A DNA stretch of 64,000 nt. Source: Cupriavidus basilensis (GTDB lineage: Bacteria; Pseudomonadota; Gammaproteobacteria; Burkholderiales; Burkholderiaceae). Under the pieces are notes generated by a model that saw nothing but the letters and a program-made list of their open reading frames with translations, had not been told where the DNA came from and did no database searches. The stretch is from positions 47,956-111,955 of the forward strand of contig NZ_BBQM01000009.1 of the NCBI RefSeq assembly GCF_000876015.1, in the 5' to 3' direction. Positions 43,484 through 51,952 of the stretch are shown piece after piece (positions within the stretch are counted from its first letter, which is position 1; every line of letters starts with the position of its first letter). The translations under genes were made by a program, and so were the position numbers.

Positions 43484-44548
43484 TCAGGCGCGCCGCGCCG
43501 CGCGGCCGGGCTGCTGCTGCTGGACGATCACGCCATACCAGCCCAGCCCGGCGTAGGTTTCGTAGCCGGGCGTGCGCGCGAACGCCACCAGCGCGCCGTC
43601 GGGCGCCTCGTACCAGCCGGCGGGATTGCCCTGGTCCTGCAGCGCGAAGGTCTCGGCCAGCGCGCCGGCGCCGTCGGAGGCGGCGATCACGCGGTGCTGC
43701 GCGTCCACCAGCAGGCAGCGGGTGCGCTGCCAGTCCTCGGCCGACAGGCGCACGCCGCCGACCACGGCCTGCGCCTGCGGCGCCCAGTTGAAGAAGATCG
43801 CCAGCACGCCCTGCGGCGCGCCGTCCGCGCGGCCGCCGGCGCGGATCGCGGTGGCGTAGGTGGCCACGCTGGCGTTGTCGAGGAAGCGCGAGACGGTGAT
43901 GTCGTGCGCGACGTAGTCGTCGCCGGAGCGGGTCGCCATGGCGCGCTGGAACCAGTCCACGCCGCGCACGACGCGCCCGGCCACGCCCGGGTAGTTGCGC
44001 GGGCGGCCGTTGGCGATGACGCGGCCCTGCGCGTCGATCACCCAGAGATCGAGATATACCGTGTAGCTGTTGAGGATGACGCCGAGGCGCTCGCTGGCGA
44101 AGGCGGCGGCCGCGCCGTCGCCGGGCCGGCTCGCGGCGGCCACGATGGCCGCGTCGGTGGCCCACCAGCGCACGTCGCAGGAGCGCTCGTAGAGGTTGCG
44201 GTCGATCACGTCGATCATGTTCAGCGCCAGGTCGGCCAGGCGCTGGCCCTGGTGGCCGCGCATCTGGCGGATCATGGCGTCGCCCAGTTGCGTCAGCTCG
44301 GCGATCGAGCCGCCCAGCTCCGTGGTGAGCTCGCCGGTGATGCCGGAGATGCGTTCCGAGACGTGCTTGACCTGGTTGGCCACCACGCTGAAGCCCCGGC
44401 CGGCCTCGCCGGCGCGCGCGGCTTCGATGAGCGCGTTCAGCGCCAGGAACCGGGTTTCGCGGTTGATCTCGGCAATGCTGGAGATCTTGTTGTCCGCGAT
44501 TGTGCCCACGTGATGGGACAGCTCGACGATGCGTTCCGCGCTTGCCAT
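43484..44548 (-). CDS. Soluble MCP-like protein with C-terminal sensor domain
   Basis: A 354-residue protein with reversed chemoreceptor order. Residues 1-90 hold the conserved MCP hairpin core (FLALNALIEAARAGEAGRGF, SVVANQVKHVSERI). Residues about 115-335 look like a Cache/PDC-type sensor (LDLWVIDAQGRVIANGRP, VRGVDWFQRAM, CLLVDAQHRVIAASD). I see no membrane helix or signal peptide, so both parts would be cytoplasmic, unlike classical receptors. The shortened signalling domain may not reach the normal CheA/CheW tip geometry. It may act as a soluble receptor or in a non-chemotaxis pathway; context gives no clue. Confidence 0.8.
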   Translation of the reverse strand: MASAERIVELSHHVGTIADNKISSIAEINRETRFLALNALIEAARAGEAGRGFSVVANQVKHVSERISGITGELTTELGGSIAELTQLGDAMIRQMRGHQGQRLADLALNMIDVIDRNLYERSCDVRWWATDAAIVAAASRPGDGAAAAFASERLGVILNSYTVYLDLWVIDAQGRVIANGRPRNYPGVAGRVVRGVDWFQRAMATRSGDDYVAHDITVSRFLDNASVATYATAIRAGGRADGAPQGVLAIFFNWAPQAQAVVGGVRLSAEDWQRTRCLLVDAQHRVIAASDGAGALAETFALQDQGNPAGWYEAPDGALVAFARTPGYETYAGLGWYGVIVQQQQPGRAARRA

Positions 44549-44716
44549 ACGGTATCTCCCATTCAGATCACTGACCCGCCAGGCGCGAGGCGTGTGCTGT
44601 GAGGAGATGGCGGTATCCCGGCCGCACCGGTTGTCCTGTCCCGCGCCTGGTGAATCACCATAGGCGAGAAACGTGCCAGCCCGGACGCATGGCCCGGGCC
44701 GGTCCGGCGGAGAGGT

Positions 44717-46051
44717 TCAGCGCCCGGTCTTGTCCTGCGACACGTCCATGATCATGCGCGTGAGCAGGTACAGGCGCGGCGTGACCGAGTTCAGGTCGAC
44801 GTACTCGGCGTCGTTCGAGTGCGCGCCGAAGCCGCGCAGGCCGAAGCGCTCGATCACCGGCGCCTTGGTCGCCGCGGCGGCGAAGGCCGCGTCGGTGCCG
44901 CCGCCTTCGGCGGTGTCGTAGACCAGCAGCTTCTCGCCGATCTCGCCGTACACGCCCTGCGCGTGCGCGGCCAGCTTGCGCGCCGCGTCGGTGACTTCGA
45001 GCGGCGGGCGGCGGCGCTCGAACTTCACCTCGACGCGGGTATCGGGGATGAGCTGCTTCTTCACGCGCTCCTGCAGCGTGTGCTCCAGGCCGTCGTAGTC
45101 GGCCGTGCGCAGCACGCGCACGTCGGCCTGCGCGGTGGCGATGGCGGGAATCACGTTGCGGTTGGTGCCGGCCGACGAGATCGTCCAGTTCACCTTGAGG
45201 CCGGTGTCCGGGTTGGACAGGTCGCGCATCTGCAGGATCTGGTGCGAGAGCTCGTACAGCGCGTTGCGGCCCTGCTCGGGCGCGCTGCCCGCGTGCGAGG
45301 ACTTGCCGTGCACGGTCAGCGAGATCGCGCCGATGCCGCTGGTGGCCAGCGACAGCCGGTCGCCGGTCACGCGCGTGGCCTCGCACGAGAACACCGCGTC
45401 CTGCTGGCTGCCCATCTTGGTCAACATCGCGCGCGCGCCCGGCGAGCTGATTTCCTCGTCGCCGTTGATCAGCACGGTGAGCGTGCCGTAGTCCTTGAAG
45501 CCCATCTTCTGCAGGATCGCCACGGTGTGCAGGATCACGGCCACGCCGTTCTTGTCGTCGGCGATGCCCAGGCCGTAGGCGCGGTCGCCGTCGACGCGGA
45601 ACGGCTGCTGCGCCAGCATGCCGCGCAGGTAGACCGTGTCCATGTGGCCGATCAGCATGATGTTGCGTTTTCCGGTGCCCTTGAACTGGGCCATCACCAT
45701 CTTGCCCACGTCCTTGGGCGTGTCTTCCATGCGGTAGACGTCGGCCGGCGCGATCAGTTGCGCCTCGCCGCCGAGCGCGGCCAGGCGGTCGCGGATCAGC
45801 GCGGCGATGCGGTCCAGGCCCTCGATGTCCTTGCTGCCCGACTCGATCGAGACCAGGTCCTTGAGGGTGGCGATCAGCGCCGGCTTTTCCTGCTGCGACA
45901 ACTGGTAGGCCGGCTCGACCGGCGCGGCCTGGGCGGCTTGCGCGGCGCCGGCGCAGAGCAGGGCGGCGAGCCTCAGCGAGGGGCGCAGCGAAGCACGGGC
46001 CGCCGGGCGGCGCAAGGACGCGCCGGAGCGCGGGCGGATGGACAGGGGCAT
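44717..46051 (-). CDS. M20 family metallopeptidase, exported (glutamate carboxypeptidase-like)
   Basis: A 444-residue zinc peptidase related to carboxypeptidase G2. Residues 1-42 form a signal peptide (basic, then LAALLCAGAAQAAQA), so it is likely periplasmic. The di-zinc site appears in LIGHMDTVY, GLGIADDKNGVA, INGDEEISSPGA and, near the end, FGAHSNDAEYVDL. The dimerisation domain (about 210-325) contains GKSSHAGSAPEQGRNA. CPG2-type enzymes cleave C-terminal glutamate from folates or similar N-acyl amino acids. The ATG at 46051 follows a GGAG. It is monocistronic. Confidence 0.9.
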   Translation of the reverse strand: MPLSIRPRSGASLRRPAARASLRPSLRLAALLCAGAAQAAQAAPVEPAYQLSQQEKPALIATLKDLVSIESGSKDIEGLDRIAALIRDRLAALGGEAQLIAPADVYRMEDTPKDVGKMVMAQFKGTGKRNIMLIGHMDTVYLRGMLAQQPFRVDGDRAYGLGIADDKNGVAVILHTVAILQKMGFKDYGTLTVLINGDEEISSPGARAMLTKMGSQQDAVFSCEATRVTGDRLSLATSGIGAISLTVHGKSSHAGSAPEQGRNALYELSHQILQMRDLSNPDTGLKVNWTISSAGTNRNVIPAIATAQADVRVLRTADYDGLEHTLQERVKKQLIPDTRVEVKFERRRPPLEVTDAARKLAAHAQGVYGEIGEKLLVYDTAEGGGTDAAFAAAATKAPVIERFGLRGFGAHSNDAEYVDLNSVTPRLYLLTRMIMDVSQDKTGR

Positions 46052-46242
46052 GCGGGTGGTCTCCGGAATGAGCGGGGTGAAAAGCGAAGAGGGTAACAGC
46101 GCGGGCCGCCGTATGGGTAGCGAACGCGGCGGCGGGCAGCAGGCGCGCCATTGCGCGCGCCGGCGTGCGGGCAGACTCGCGGATGAACGGCTGTGCCGCT
46201 TGCAGGCTTCGTGCCCGGGCCGGTTGCGGCGACGGTCGGCGT

Positions 46243-46320
<78 letters not shown>

Positions 46321-46508
46321 ACCGGCACGGCACCCGGTCCGCCGTGCGGGGCCGGGGTGGAATCGCTTCCCAATCTGCTCCCAACCGGCCCTGAACAGGC
46401 CCCCAACCAGCCCCGAACAGACGCGAAACCGGCGCACGGAAGCGCTCCTGCAACAGGTCGACCCGGCGGAAATGAAACCCGCCCCGTTTTTGCGGCATCA
46501 TGGCGGGC

Positions 46509-46832
46509 ATGACGTCCGTTGCGCCTCCTTCCCATCCCAAGCCCGCGCCCGCCATCCGCGCCGCCTGCGGGCACTGTCTCGCGCTGGCCGCCGATCCGCG
46601 CCGGCGCGAGCCGCACGAGCGCCTGGCGCTCAAGCACACCGCGCCGCTGGTGAGCCAGAGCGCCGCCGGCGTGCCGTTCAGCATGCTGACCTTCACCTGC
46701 CGCGAATGCGGCACGACGTGGCGGCTGTACGACCGCGCCAACGAACTGTTCGTGTCGTGGGTGCCCGAGTGCGCGCTGGAACCCGCGGAACCGGGCTCCG
46801 GCCCGCGCGGTGGCGCGCCGGCGATCGGCTAG
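46509..46832 (+). CDS. Small protein with two CxxC pairs (zinc-ribbon-like)
   Basis: A 107-residue uncharacterised cytosolic protein. Two cysteine pairs, CGHC near residue 20 and CRECGTTW near residue 65, could bind one zinc in a ribbon. The second pair is followed by LYDRANELFVSWVPEC, a strand pattern. ATGs at 46500 and 46509 are both possible, and neither has a strong site. It overlaps a -10-like TAGAAT (46830-46835) for the next gene. Function unknown. Confidence 0.65.
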   Translation: MTSVAPPSHPKPAPAIRAACGHCLALAADPRRREPHERLALKHTAPLVSQSAAGVPFSMLTFTCRECGTTWRLYDRANELFVSWVPECALEPAEPGSGPRGGAPAIG

Positions 46833-46886
46833 AATCGGTCCTTCGTTTTCCATCCTCTCCGCGGTCCCGCCACCGCCGTGCCTGCC

Positions 46887-47891
46887 ATGTCCGCCATGCC
46901 CGCTTTCCGCCGAATTTCCCTGCTGGCCGCCGCCGCGTCCGCCATCGCGGCGAGCCTGTCTGCCGGTCCCGCCGCCGCCGCCACCGCCGATGCCTACCCC
47001 TCGCGCCCGATCCGCCTGATCGTGGCCTATCCCACCGGCGGCATCAGCGACGCCGTGGCGCGCGCGCTCGGCGAGCGCCTGTCGGCGCAGATGGGCGGCT
47101 CGGTGGTGGTGGAGAACAAGGCCGGCGCCGGCGGCAGCATCGGCATCGACGCCGTGGCCAAGGCCGCGCCGGACGGCTACACGCTGGGCTTCGCCTCGAC
47201 CAGCCCGCTCACGCTCACCCCGCACGTGGGCCACGTCAACTACGACCCGCAGCGCGACATCGCGCCGGTGATGAGCGTGATGTACTCGCCGGTGCTGGTG
47301 GTCGCCACGCCGAGCTTCGCCGGCAAGTCGTTCCAGGACCTGCTGGCGCAGGCCAAGACCCGACCCGGTTCGGTGCGCTGGGCCACCTCGGGCCTCGGCA
47401 CGATCGGCCACGTCATGCTGGAGCAGGTCAAGTCCAAGGCCCATGCCGACCTGACACTGATCCCCTACAAGGGCGCCGGCCAGCAGATGAACGACGCGCT
47501 CGGCGGCCAGTTCGAGGTGATGAGCACCAACGCCAGCCCGATGCTGACCCAGCACATGGAGGCCGGCCGCCTGCGCGCGCTGGCGGTGGGCGCGCCCAGG
47601 CGCATCGCCTCGCTGGCGGGCGTGCCCACGCTGGCCGAACTCGGCTACCCCAAGGCCAACCTGACCTCGACCTTCGGCATCTTCGCGCCGGCGCGCACGC
47701 CGCCGGCCATCATCGCCCGGCTCAACGCCGAACTGAACAAGGCGCTGGCCGAGCCCGAGGTGCGCGAGCGCCTGCTCAAGGGCGGCGAAGTGCCCACCGG
47801 CGGCACCGCCGCGCAGTTCGCCGCGGCGATCCGCGCCGAGTACGACGACAACGCGCGCATCGTCAAGGAAGCCGGCATCAAGGCCGACTGA
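46887..47891 (+). CDS. Bug-family tripartite tricarboxylate transporter binding protein
   Basis: A 334-residue periplasmic solute receptor of the Bug/TctC family, which is greatly expanded in Burkholderiales. A signal peptide (about 1-32, ending AAA) is followed by the family opening YPSRPIRLIVAYPTGGISD and then VVVENKAGAGGSIGIDAVAKAAPDGYTL, IPYKGAGQQMNDALGGQ and GVPTLAELGYP. These receptors bind carboxylates or aromatic acids. No TctAB membrane genes are nearby, as is usual for orphan Bug proteins. The ATG at 46887 is one of three close starts (GTG 46878, ATG 46896). Confidence 0.92.
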   Translation: MSAMPAFRRISLLAAAASAIAASLSAGPAAAATADAYPSRPIRLIVAYPTGGISDAVARALGERLSAQMGGSVVVENKAGAGGSIGIDAVAKAAPDGYTLGFASTSPLTLTPHVGHVNYDPQRDIAPVMSVMYSPVLVVATPSFAGKSFQDLLAQAKTRPGSVRWATSGLGTIGHVMLEQVKSKAHADLTLIPYKGAGQQMNDALGGQFEVMSTNASPMLTQHMEAGRLRALAVGAPRRIASLAGVPTLAELGYPKANLTSTFGIFAPARTPPAIIARLNAELNKALAEPEVRERLLKGGEVPTGGTAAQFAAAIRAEYDDNARIVKEAGIKAD

Positions 47892-47905
47892 GCGGCCATC
47901 GCGGA

Positions 47906-48754
47906 TCATCGGACGGCCCCGCTGGCGCCGCCCCGGCTGCGGCTGCCGCGCTCCGGCCGGCCGGCGCCCGCGGGTGTATCGGCGGGTTCGGACGCGGCGA
48001 TTGGCGCGGCGATTGGCGCGGCGTCCGACGCAACGACCGATGCGGCAGCCAGCGCGTCAGCCGGCGCAACCGCCGGCATAACGAGGTCGAGCCGGCACCC
48101 GATCGCATATACCGACGACAGCCGCACGCCGTTGCGCGGCTGCAGCGCCAGCTTGGCGCGCAGGCGCGACAGGTGGCTGTCCAGCGTGCGCGAGCCGCGC
48201 GGCATCGCGCACCGCCACACCGCCAGTTCGACGGCCCGGCGCAGCAGCAGTTGCCCGGCATGGCGGAACAGCAGCACCGCCAGCTCGAATTCCTTGGGCG
48301 ACAGCCTGACCTGCCGGCCGCCGACGAAGGCGCGCCGCTCGTCCAGCGCGAAGCGGTAGGGGCCGAGTTCGAGCCGGTCGCGCCGCGGCGCCGGCACGCG
48401 CCGCAGCAGCGCCTGCACGCGCGCCGCCAGCTCGGCGCCGCGCACCGGCGCGGGCACCACGGCATCGGCGCCGAGCGCGATGCATTCGGCGATGTGCGCC
48501 TCGCCGCCGCGCCCGCCCAGCACCATCACCGGCAGCGCCCCGCCCAGCGCGCGCCGTATCCACAGCAGCACGTCGCGCGCGGGGATGCCGGGAATCTCCC
48601 ACGCCAGCAGCAGCAACGCGCAGGGCTCGCTGCGCAGCGCCTGCATCAGCGCGCGGCCTTCGCGGAAGCGCGCGGTGTCGTGCCCGCCCAGCGCGAGCAT
48701 CTGCTCCAGCCGCAAGGCCCGGGCCGGGTCGTCCTCCAGTATCGCGATTCGCAT
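47906..48754 (-). CDS. OmpR-type regulator with a degenerate receiver domain
   Basis: A 282-residue paralogue of the regulator encoded divergently at 49066. It aligns without gaps over the receiver, but the key residues are gone: the phospho-acceptor D51 is Ala (LLLLAWEIPG), T80 is Gly (VMVLGGRG) and K102 is Ala (VVPAPVRG). The acidic D8/D9 pair remains. The winged-helix domain (about 128-222, LSPKEFELAVLLFR, TLDSHLSRLRAKLAL) is intact. A 50-residue Ala/Pro-rich tail follows. It is probably a phosphorylation-independent DNA binder that competes or pairs with its neighbour. No histidine kinase is adjacent. Confidence 0.88.
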   Translation of the reverse strand: MRIAILEDDPARALRLEQMLALGGHDTARFREGRALMQALRSEPCALLLLAWEIPGIPARDVLLWIRRALGGALPVMVLGGRGGEAHIAECIALGADAVVPAPVRGAELAARVQALLRRVPAPRRDRLELGPYRFALDERRAFVGGRQVRLSPKEFELAVLLFRHAGQLLLRRAVELAVWRCAMPRGSRTLDSHLSRLRAKLALQPRNGVRLSSVYAIGCRLDLVMPAVAPADALAAASVVASDAAPIAAPIAASEPADTPAGAGRPERGSRSRGGASGAVR

Positions 48755-48920
48755 GCGGCGTCTCCTGGCGCGGCAGGGGTGCCGCTTTGCCAATGATCGT
48801 GCGGCCGCCGCCGCGGCGGAATGCGAAAACTCTCATATGCCGGCCCGCCGTCCGGGCATGTAATGGCATGGAGCCCCCGCATTGCCGGGCATGCCGGGGC
48901 GCCGGCGCACCGGCCGCCGC

Positions 48921-49045
48921 GAGATCCGGTGCGTGAAATCCGGCGCGTGAAATCCGGCGCGCGAGATCCGGCGCGCGAGATCCGGCGCATGAGATCCGGT
49001 TTGCGAGATCAATGCGCGAGATCGATGCACGAGACCAACCAACGC
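48921..49045. repeat. Nine tandem repeats, mostly 14 bp, between divergent regulators
   Basis: Units based on GAGATCCGGCGCGC start at 48921, 48935, 48949, 48963, 48977 and 48991 (14 bp each), then 49005 and 49018 (13 bp) and 49031 (15 bp). They end just before the start of the active regulator. Three units make 42 bp, close to four DNA turns. They could be regulator-binding iterons or a slippage array. Confidence 0.85.
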
Positions 49046-49065
49046 GAGACCGGCCAGCTATGGGA

Positions 49066-49794
49066 ATGAAGATCGCTTCACTGGAAGACCATCCCGCCGA
49101 GGCGGCCCTGATCCGGCGGATCCTGGGCGAGGCGGGGCACGACTGCATGACCTTCGGGCGCAGCCGCGAGATGCTGCTGCGCCTGCGCGAGGAGAACTTC
49201 GACCTGCTGCTGCTCGACTGGCACCTGCCCGACCTGTCCGGCAAGGAGGTTCTGACCTGGGTGCGGGCCAACCTCGACCGCCGCGTGCCGGTGATGTTCG
49301 TGACCGGCCGCAGCGCCGAGGAAGACATCGTCGACGGCCTCGCCACCGGCGCCGACGACTACATGCTCAAGCCGGTGCGGCGCGGCGAGCTGCTGGCGCG
49401 CACCGCGTCCCTGCTGCGGCGCGCCTACCCGGAGCCCGGCAGCGGCTGCGCGCGCGTGGCGCTGGCCGGCTACGTGTTCGATTGCGCCGCGCGCACGGTG
49501 GTGCGCGGCGCCACGCCGCTGCGGCTCACGCCGAAGGAGTTCGACCTCGCCGTGCTGCTGTTCCGCAACGAGGGCCGCATCGTGTCGCGCGACCATATCG
49601 TGGCGGCGGTGTGGGGGCGCGAGATCTCGCCGCTGTCGCGCACCATCGACACGCACATGTCGCGCGTGCGCAGCAAGCTGGGGCTGGCGCCCGAGCACGG
49701 GCTGCGGCTGCTGCCGGTCTACACGCACGGCTACCGGCTCGAGCTGGTGCCGGCCACGGCGTGGGGTCGCGCGAGAGCGGGGGATAGCGGGTGA
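49066..49794 (+). CDS. OmpR-type response regulator, intact receiver
   Basis: A 242-residue two-component regulator. The receiver has D9, the phospho-acceptor D51 in LLLLDWHLPDLSG, T80 and K102 in MLKPVR. The winged-helix DNA-binding domain (about 140-232) has LTPKEFDLAVLLFRNEGRIV and TIDTHMSRVRSKLGL. Either ATG 49060 or 49066 may start it; 49066 matches the paralogue. It is divergent from the degenerate paralogue across a 14-bp repeat array. No partner kinase is present, so it may be an orphan. Confidence 0.9.
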   Translation: MKIASLEDHPAEAALIRRILGEAGHDCMTFGRSREMLLRLREENFDLLLLDWHLPDLSGKEVLTWVRANLDRRVPVMFVTGRSAEEDIVDGLATGADDYMLKPVRRGELLARTASLLRRAYPEPGSGCARVALAGYVFDCAARTVVRGATPLRLTPKEFDLAVLLFRNEGRIVSRDHIVAAVWGREISPLSRTIDTHMSRVRSKLGLAPEHGLRLLPVYTHGYRLELVPATAWGRARAGDSG

Positions 49795-49835
49795 GGGAGG
49801 GCGAGGAGGGCGAGGAGGGCGAGGAGGGCGAGGGC
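49793..49835. repeat. 9-bp tandem repeats (GAGGAGGGC)
   Basis: Three perfect GAGGAGGGC units (49803-49829) with diverged flanking copies, immediately after the response-regulator stop codon. This is simple-sequence slippage in a non-coding position. Confidence 0.8.
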
Positions 49836-49959
49836 GAGCGAAACGCCGGGACGGCGGCCCGTACGCGGATGCGGATGTGCAGCTGGCCCGCGCATGGCTT
49901 GCCCGGCTGCCGCCGCCACTGTCATGCCCATCGCCGATGCCGCCGATGCCCGCCAAAAG

Positions 49960-49987
49960 CAAGAAAGCCCCCGAAGGGGCTTTCTTG
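49960..49987. terminator. Bidirectional rho-independent terminator
   Basis: A perfect 12-bp stem, CAAGAAAGCCCC (49960-49971) and its complement (49976-49987), with a CGAA tetraloop. The A-rich and T-rich outer arms give a T tract on either strand. It stands between the convergent response regulator (+) and porin (-) and can serve both. Confidence 0.85.
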
Positions 49988-50057
49988 TCGGCTGGAACCT
50001 GAAGTGTCCCCGCGTGGGGCGGGGACTTGCCCGTGAAGGCAATCAGGCCAGGAACGA

Positions 50058-51140
50058 TCAGAAAATGTGGCGGATGCCCAGGGCTGCGCCGGTCTGGTTG
50101 TTCCTGCCCGGCAGTTCGGTCTGCGTGCCGCCGGTCAGCTTGTTGTAGTCCACGGTGCCGTAGACCTGGGTGCGCTTGGACAGCGAGTACTCGGCCAGCA
50201 GCACGCCGGTGTAGCGGTTGCCTGCGTTGTTCGCCACGCCGTTCGCGTCCTTGACGTGGTCGCCGTAGAACACGCCGGTCAGCGCCAGGGCCGGGGTCAG
50301 CTGATAGGTCAGACCCAGGTAGCCGATCATGTCCTTGCGCGGGTTGGCCGTGAAGTTGCCGGCCGGCACCGCGTTGGCGCTGCCTGCGGCCAGCGCGTCG
50401 CCGTTCAGGCTGGCGTCGACCGAGCCGGTGCGGTCCTTGCCACCGACGTAGCCGAGGAACACCTTGGCCGGGCCGATGCTGTACTTGCCGGACGCGCCCC
50501 ACATCTGCTGCTTGTTGCCGTTGGCGTCACGGGTTTCCTGGAACACGGCGCCGACGCCGAACGGACCGAACGTGTACGCGGCGCGGGTACCCCAGTACTG
50601 CGACGAGGTGAAGCTGCCCGCCTTCTCGCCGAAGCCGTAGCTGGCGCCGACGTTCAGGCCGCCGAACTTGCCGTCGTAGCTGACCACGTTGTTGTTGCGG
50701 AAGTTGGTCAGGAAGAACGGCCAGGCGTTGCCGGTGTAGTTGCCGATGGTCAGCGGATCGTAGTCGCCGAAGAAGTTGAAGCCTTCGGTGTACTGGCGGC
50801 CCAGCTTGATGGTGCCGAAATCACCCGACAGGCCCACGTAGGCCTGGCGACCGAACAGGCTGTTGTTCTGGTTGGCGCGGCCGGTATCGGGATCGAAGCC
50901 GTTTTCCAGCTGGAAGATCGCCTTCAGGTTGTTACCCAGGGCTTCGGCGCCCTTGATGCCCCAGCGGCTGTTGGTGATGGCACCGTTGGTCAGCTGGAAC
51001 TGGTTGTCGTTGGCACCGTTCGAGTTGCTGGTGTAACGGATGCTCTGGTCGACGATACCGTACAGGGTAACGGACGACTGAGCGTAGGCGCTGCCGGCCA
51101 GCAGCGTGCCAATTGCGAGGGTCAGGGCTGATTTCTTCAT
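50058..51140 (-). CDS. Gram-negative outer-membrane porin (Burkholderiales type)
   Basis: A 360-residue general porin of the porin_4 family. A 20-residue signal peptide (MKKSALTLAIGTLLAGSAYA) precedes the mature start QSSVTLYGIVDQSIRYTSN. The body shows the alternating beta-strand pattern of a 16-strand barrel, the FGRQAYVGLSGDFGTIKLGRQ segment and a C-terminal phenylalanine (GIRHIF) used for Bam assembly. Codon use is more strongly biased, as in highly expressed genes. AAGGAG precedes the ATG at 51140. It should form trimeric channels for small hydrophilic solutes. Confidence 0.96.
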   Translation of the reverse strand: MKKSALTLAIGTLLAGSAYAQSSVTLYGIVDQSIRYTSNSNGANDNQFQLTNGAITNSRWGIKGAEALGNNLKAIFQLENGFDPDTGRANQNNSLFGRQAYVGLSGDFGTIKLGRQYTEGFNFFGDYDPLTIGNYTGNAWPFFLTNFRNNNVVSYDGKFGGLNVGASYGFGEKAGSFTSSQYWGTRAAYTFGPFGVGAVFQETRDANGNKQQMWGASGKYSIGPAKVFLGYVGGKDRTGSVDASLNGDALAAGSANAVPAGNFTANPRKDMIGYLGLTYQLTPALALTGVFYGDHVKDANGVANNAGNRYTGVLLAEYSLSKRTQVYGTVDYNKLTGGTQTELPGRNNQTGAALGIRHIF

Positions 51141-51193
51141 AGTGCTCCTTTTCTGTTCTGTCGTGTCCGCTGCCGGATCACGGTGGCGGACGG

Positions 51194-51212
51194 GTTTACG
51201 TTTCGTGTAAAC
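51194..51212 (-). promoter_or_regulatory. Dyad in the porin leader
   Basis: GTTTAC-N7-GTAAAC lies 54-72 bp upstream of the porin start in an AT-richer stretch. It could be an operator or a leader hairpin. I could not define -35/-10 boxes with confidence. Confidence 0.4.
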
Positions 51213-51520
51213 GCCGCGAAAATTTAACAAAACGGAAAAGATTAGGACACTAATGGACGTTGTTGGCCGCCTCTAAGCGGGCAAATGGTGCAAAAACCGT
51301 TGTGATGCCGCGACAAAACGACAAAATGGTGCAGCGCGAAATGACCGTGGTGCAGCCTGCTTACCCCGCCGTGGGAGGGCTTTCAGCCCGGTTTTCCGGG
51401 GCTCGGGTTGGCTGAGGAACCGGGTCGGCCGAGACGGCGCGCGAGGCCGGCAGCGAAGCGCGGCGAGGCCGGCGCCTGGCGAGCCGCCGTGACGCCGCAT
51501 CGGGCGGCTTGCCGGCGCGC

Positions 51521-51586
51521 CCGGCCAACGCACCCGGCCAACGCACCCGGCCAACGCGCTAGGTCGACGCGCTAGGTCGACGCGCC
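51521..51586. repeat. 13-14-bp tandem repeats between porin and minE
   Basis: CCGGCCAACGCAC occurs at 51521 and 51534 and as CCGGCCAACGCGCT at 51547. It is followed by two related AGGTCGACGCGCT/C units (51561 and 51574). The whole 51141-51682 gap has no gene, and further CAACGCACCCGG-like fragments continue to about 51660. Confidence 0.8.
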
Positions 51587-51682
51587 TAACACGCGCCCGA
51601 TCACGCACCCAGTCAACGCACCCGGTCAGGCCCAGTCAGGCGCGCTCAACGAACCCGCTCAACGAAGCCGGGATGCGGGGCA

Positions 51683-51937
51683 TCAGCCCTGCGGGATCTC
51701 GATCTTGACCTCGAGCACCTCCAGGTTGTCCTGGCGCTCGAGGCTCACGCGCAGGTCCTGGTCGCTGATTTTCACGTATTTCGAAATGACCGCGACCAGT
51801 TCGCGCTGCAGGGCGGGCAGGTAGTCGGCCGGCGCCGAATGGCCGGTGCGTTCGTGGGCGAGAATGATCTGGAGCCGCTCCTTGGCAACGGAGGCGGATT
51901 TCTTTTTCTCGCCGAGCAGGAAGGACAGGATCGACAT
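51683..51937 (-). CDS. minE: Cell division topological specificity factor MinE
   Basis: An 84-residue protein that stimulates MinD ATPase and drives pole-to-pole oscillation. The N-terminal MinD-interacting part ([30 protein letters not shown]) and the C-terminal dimer domain ([20 protein letters not shown]) are complete. It is the third gene of minCDE, 15 bp after minD. Confidence 0.97.
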   Translation of the reverse strand: MSILSFLLGEKKKSASVAKERLQIILAHERTGHSAPADYLPALQRELVAVISKYVKISDQDLRVSLERQDNLEVLEVKIEIPQG

Positions 51938-51952
51938 GGTGGCAGGCCCTCC

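Noticed and set aside
46509..46832. Rubredoxin or ClpX-type zinc finger
   Set aside because: The CxxC pairs are about 45 residues apart and surrounding sequence does not fit either family, so only a zinc-ribbon-like description is kept.
48921..49045. CRISPR-like or coding repeat
   Set aside because: Units of 13-15 bp without spacers; frames through them give only short repetitive peptides without start sites.
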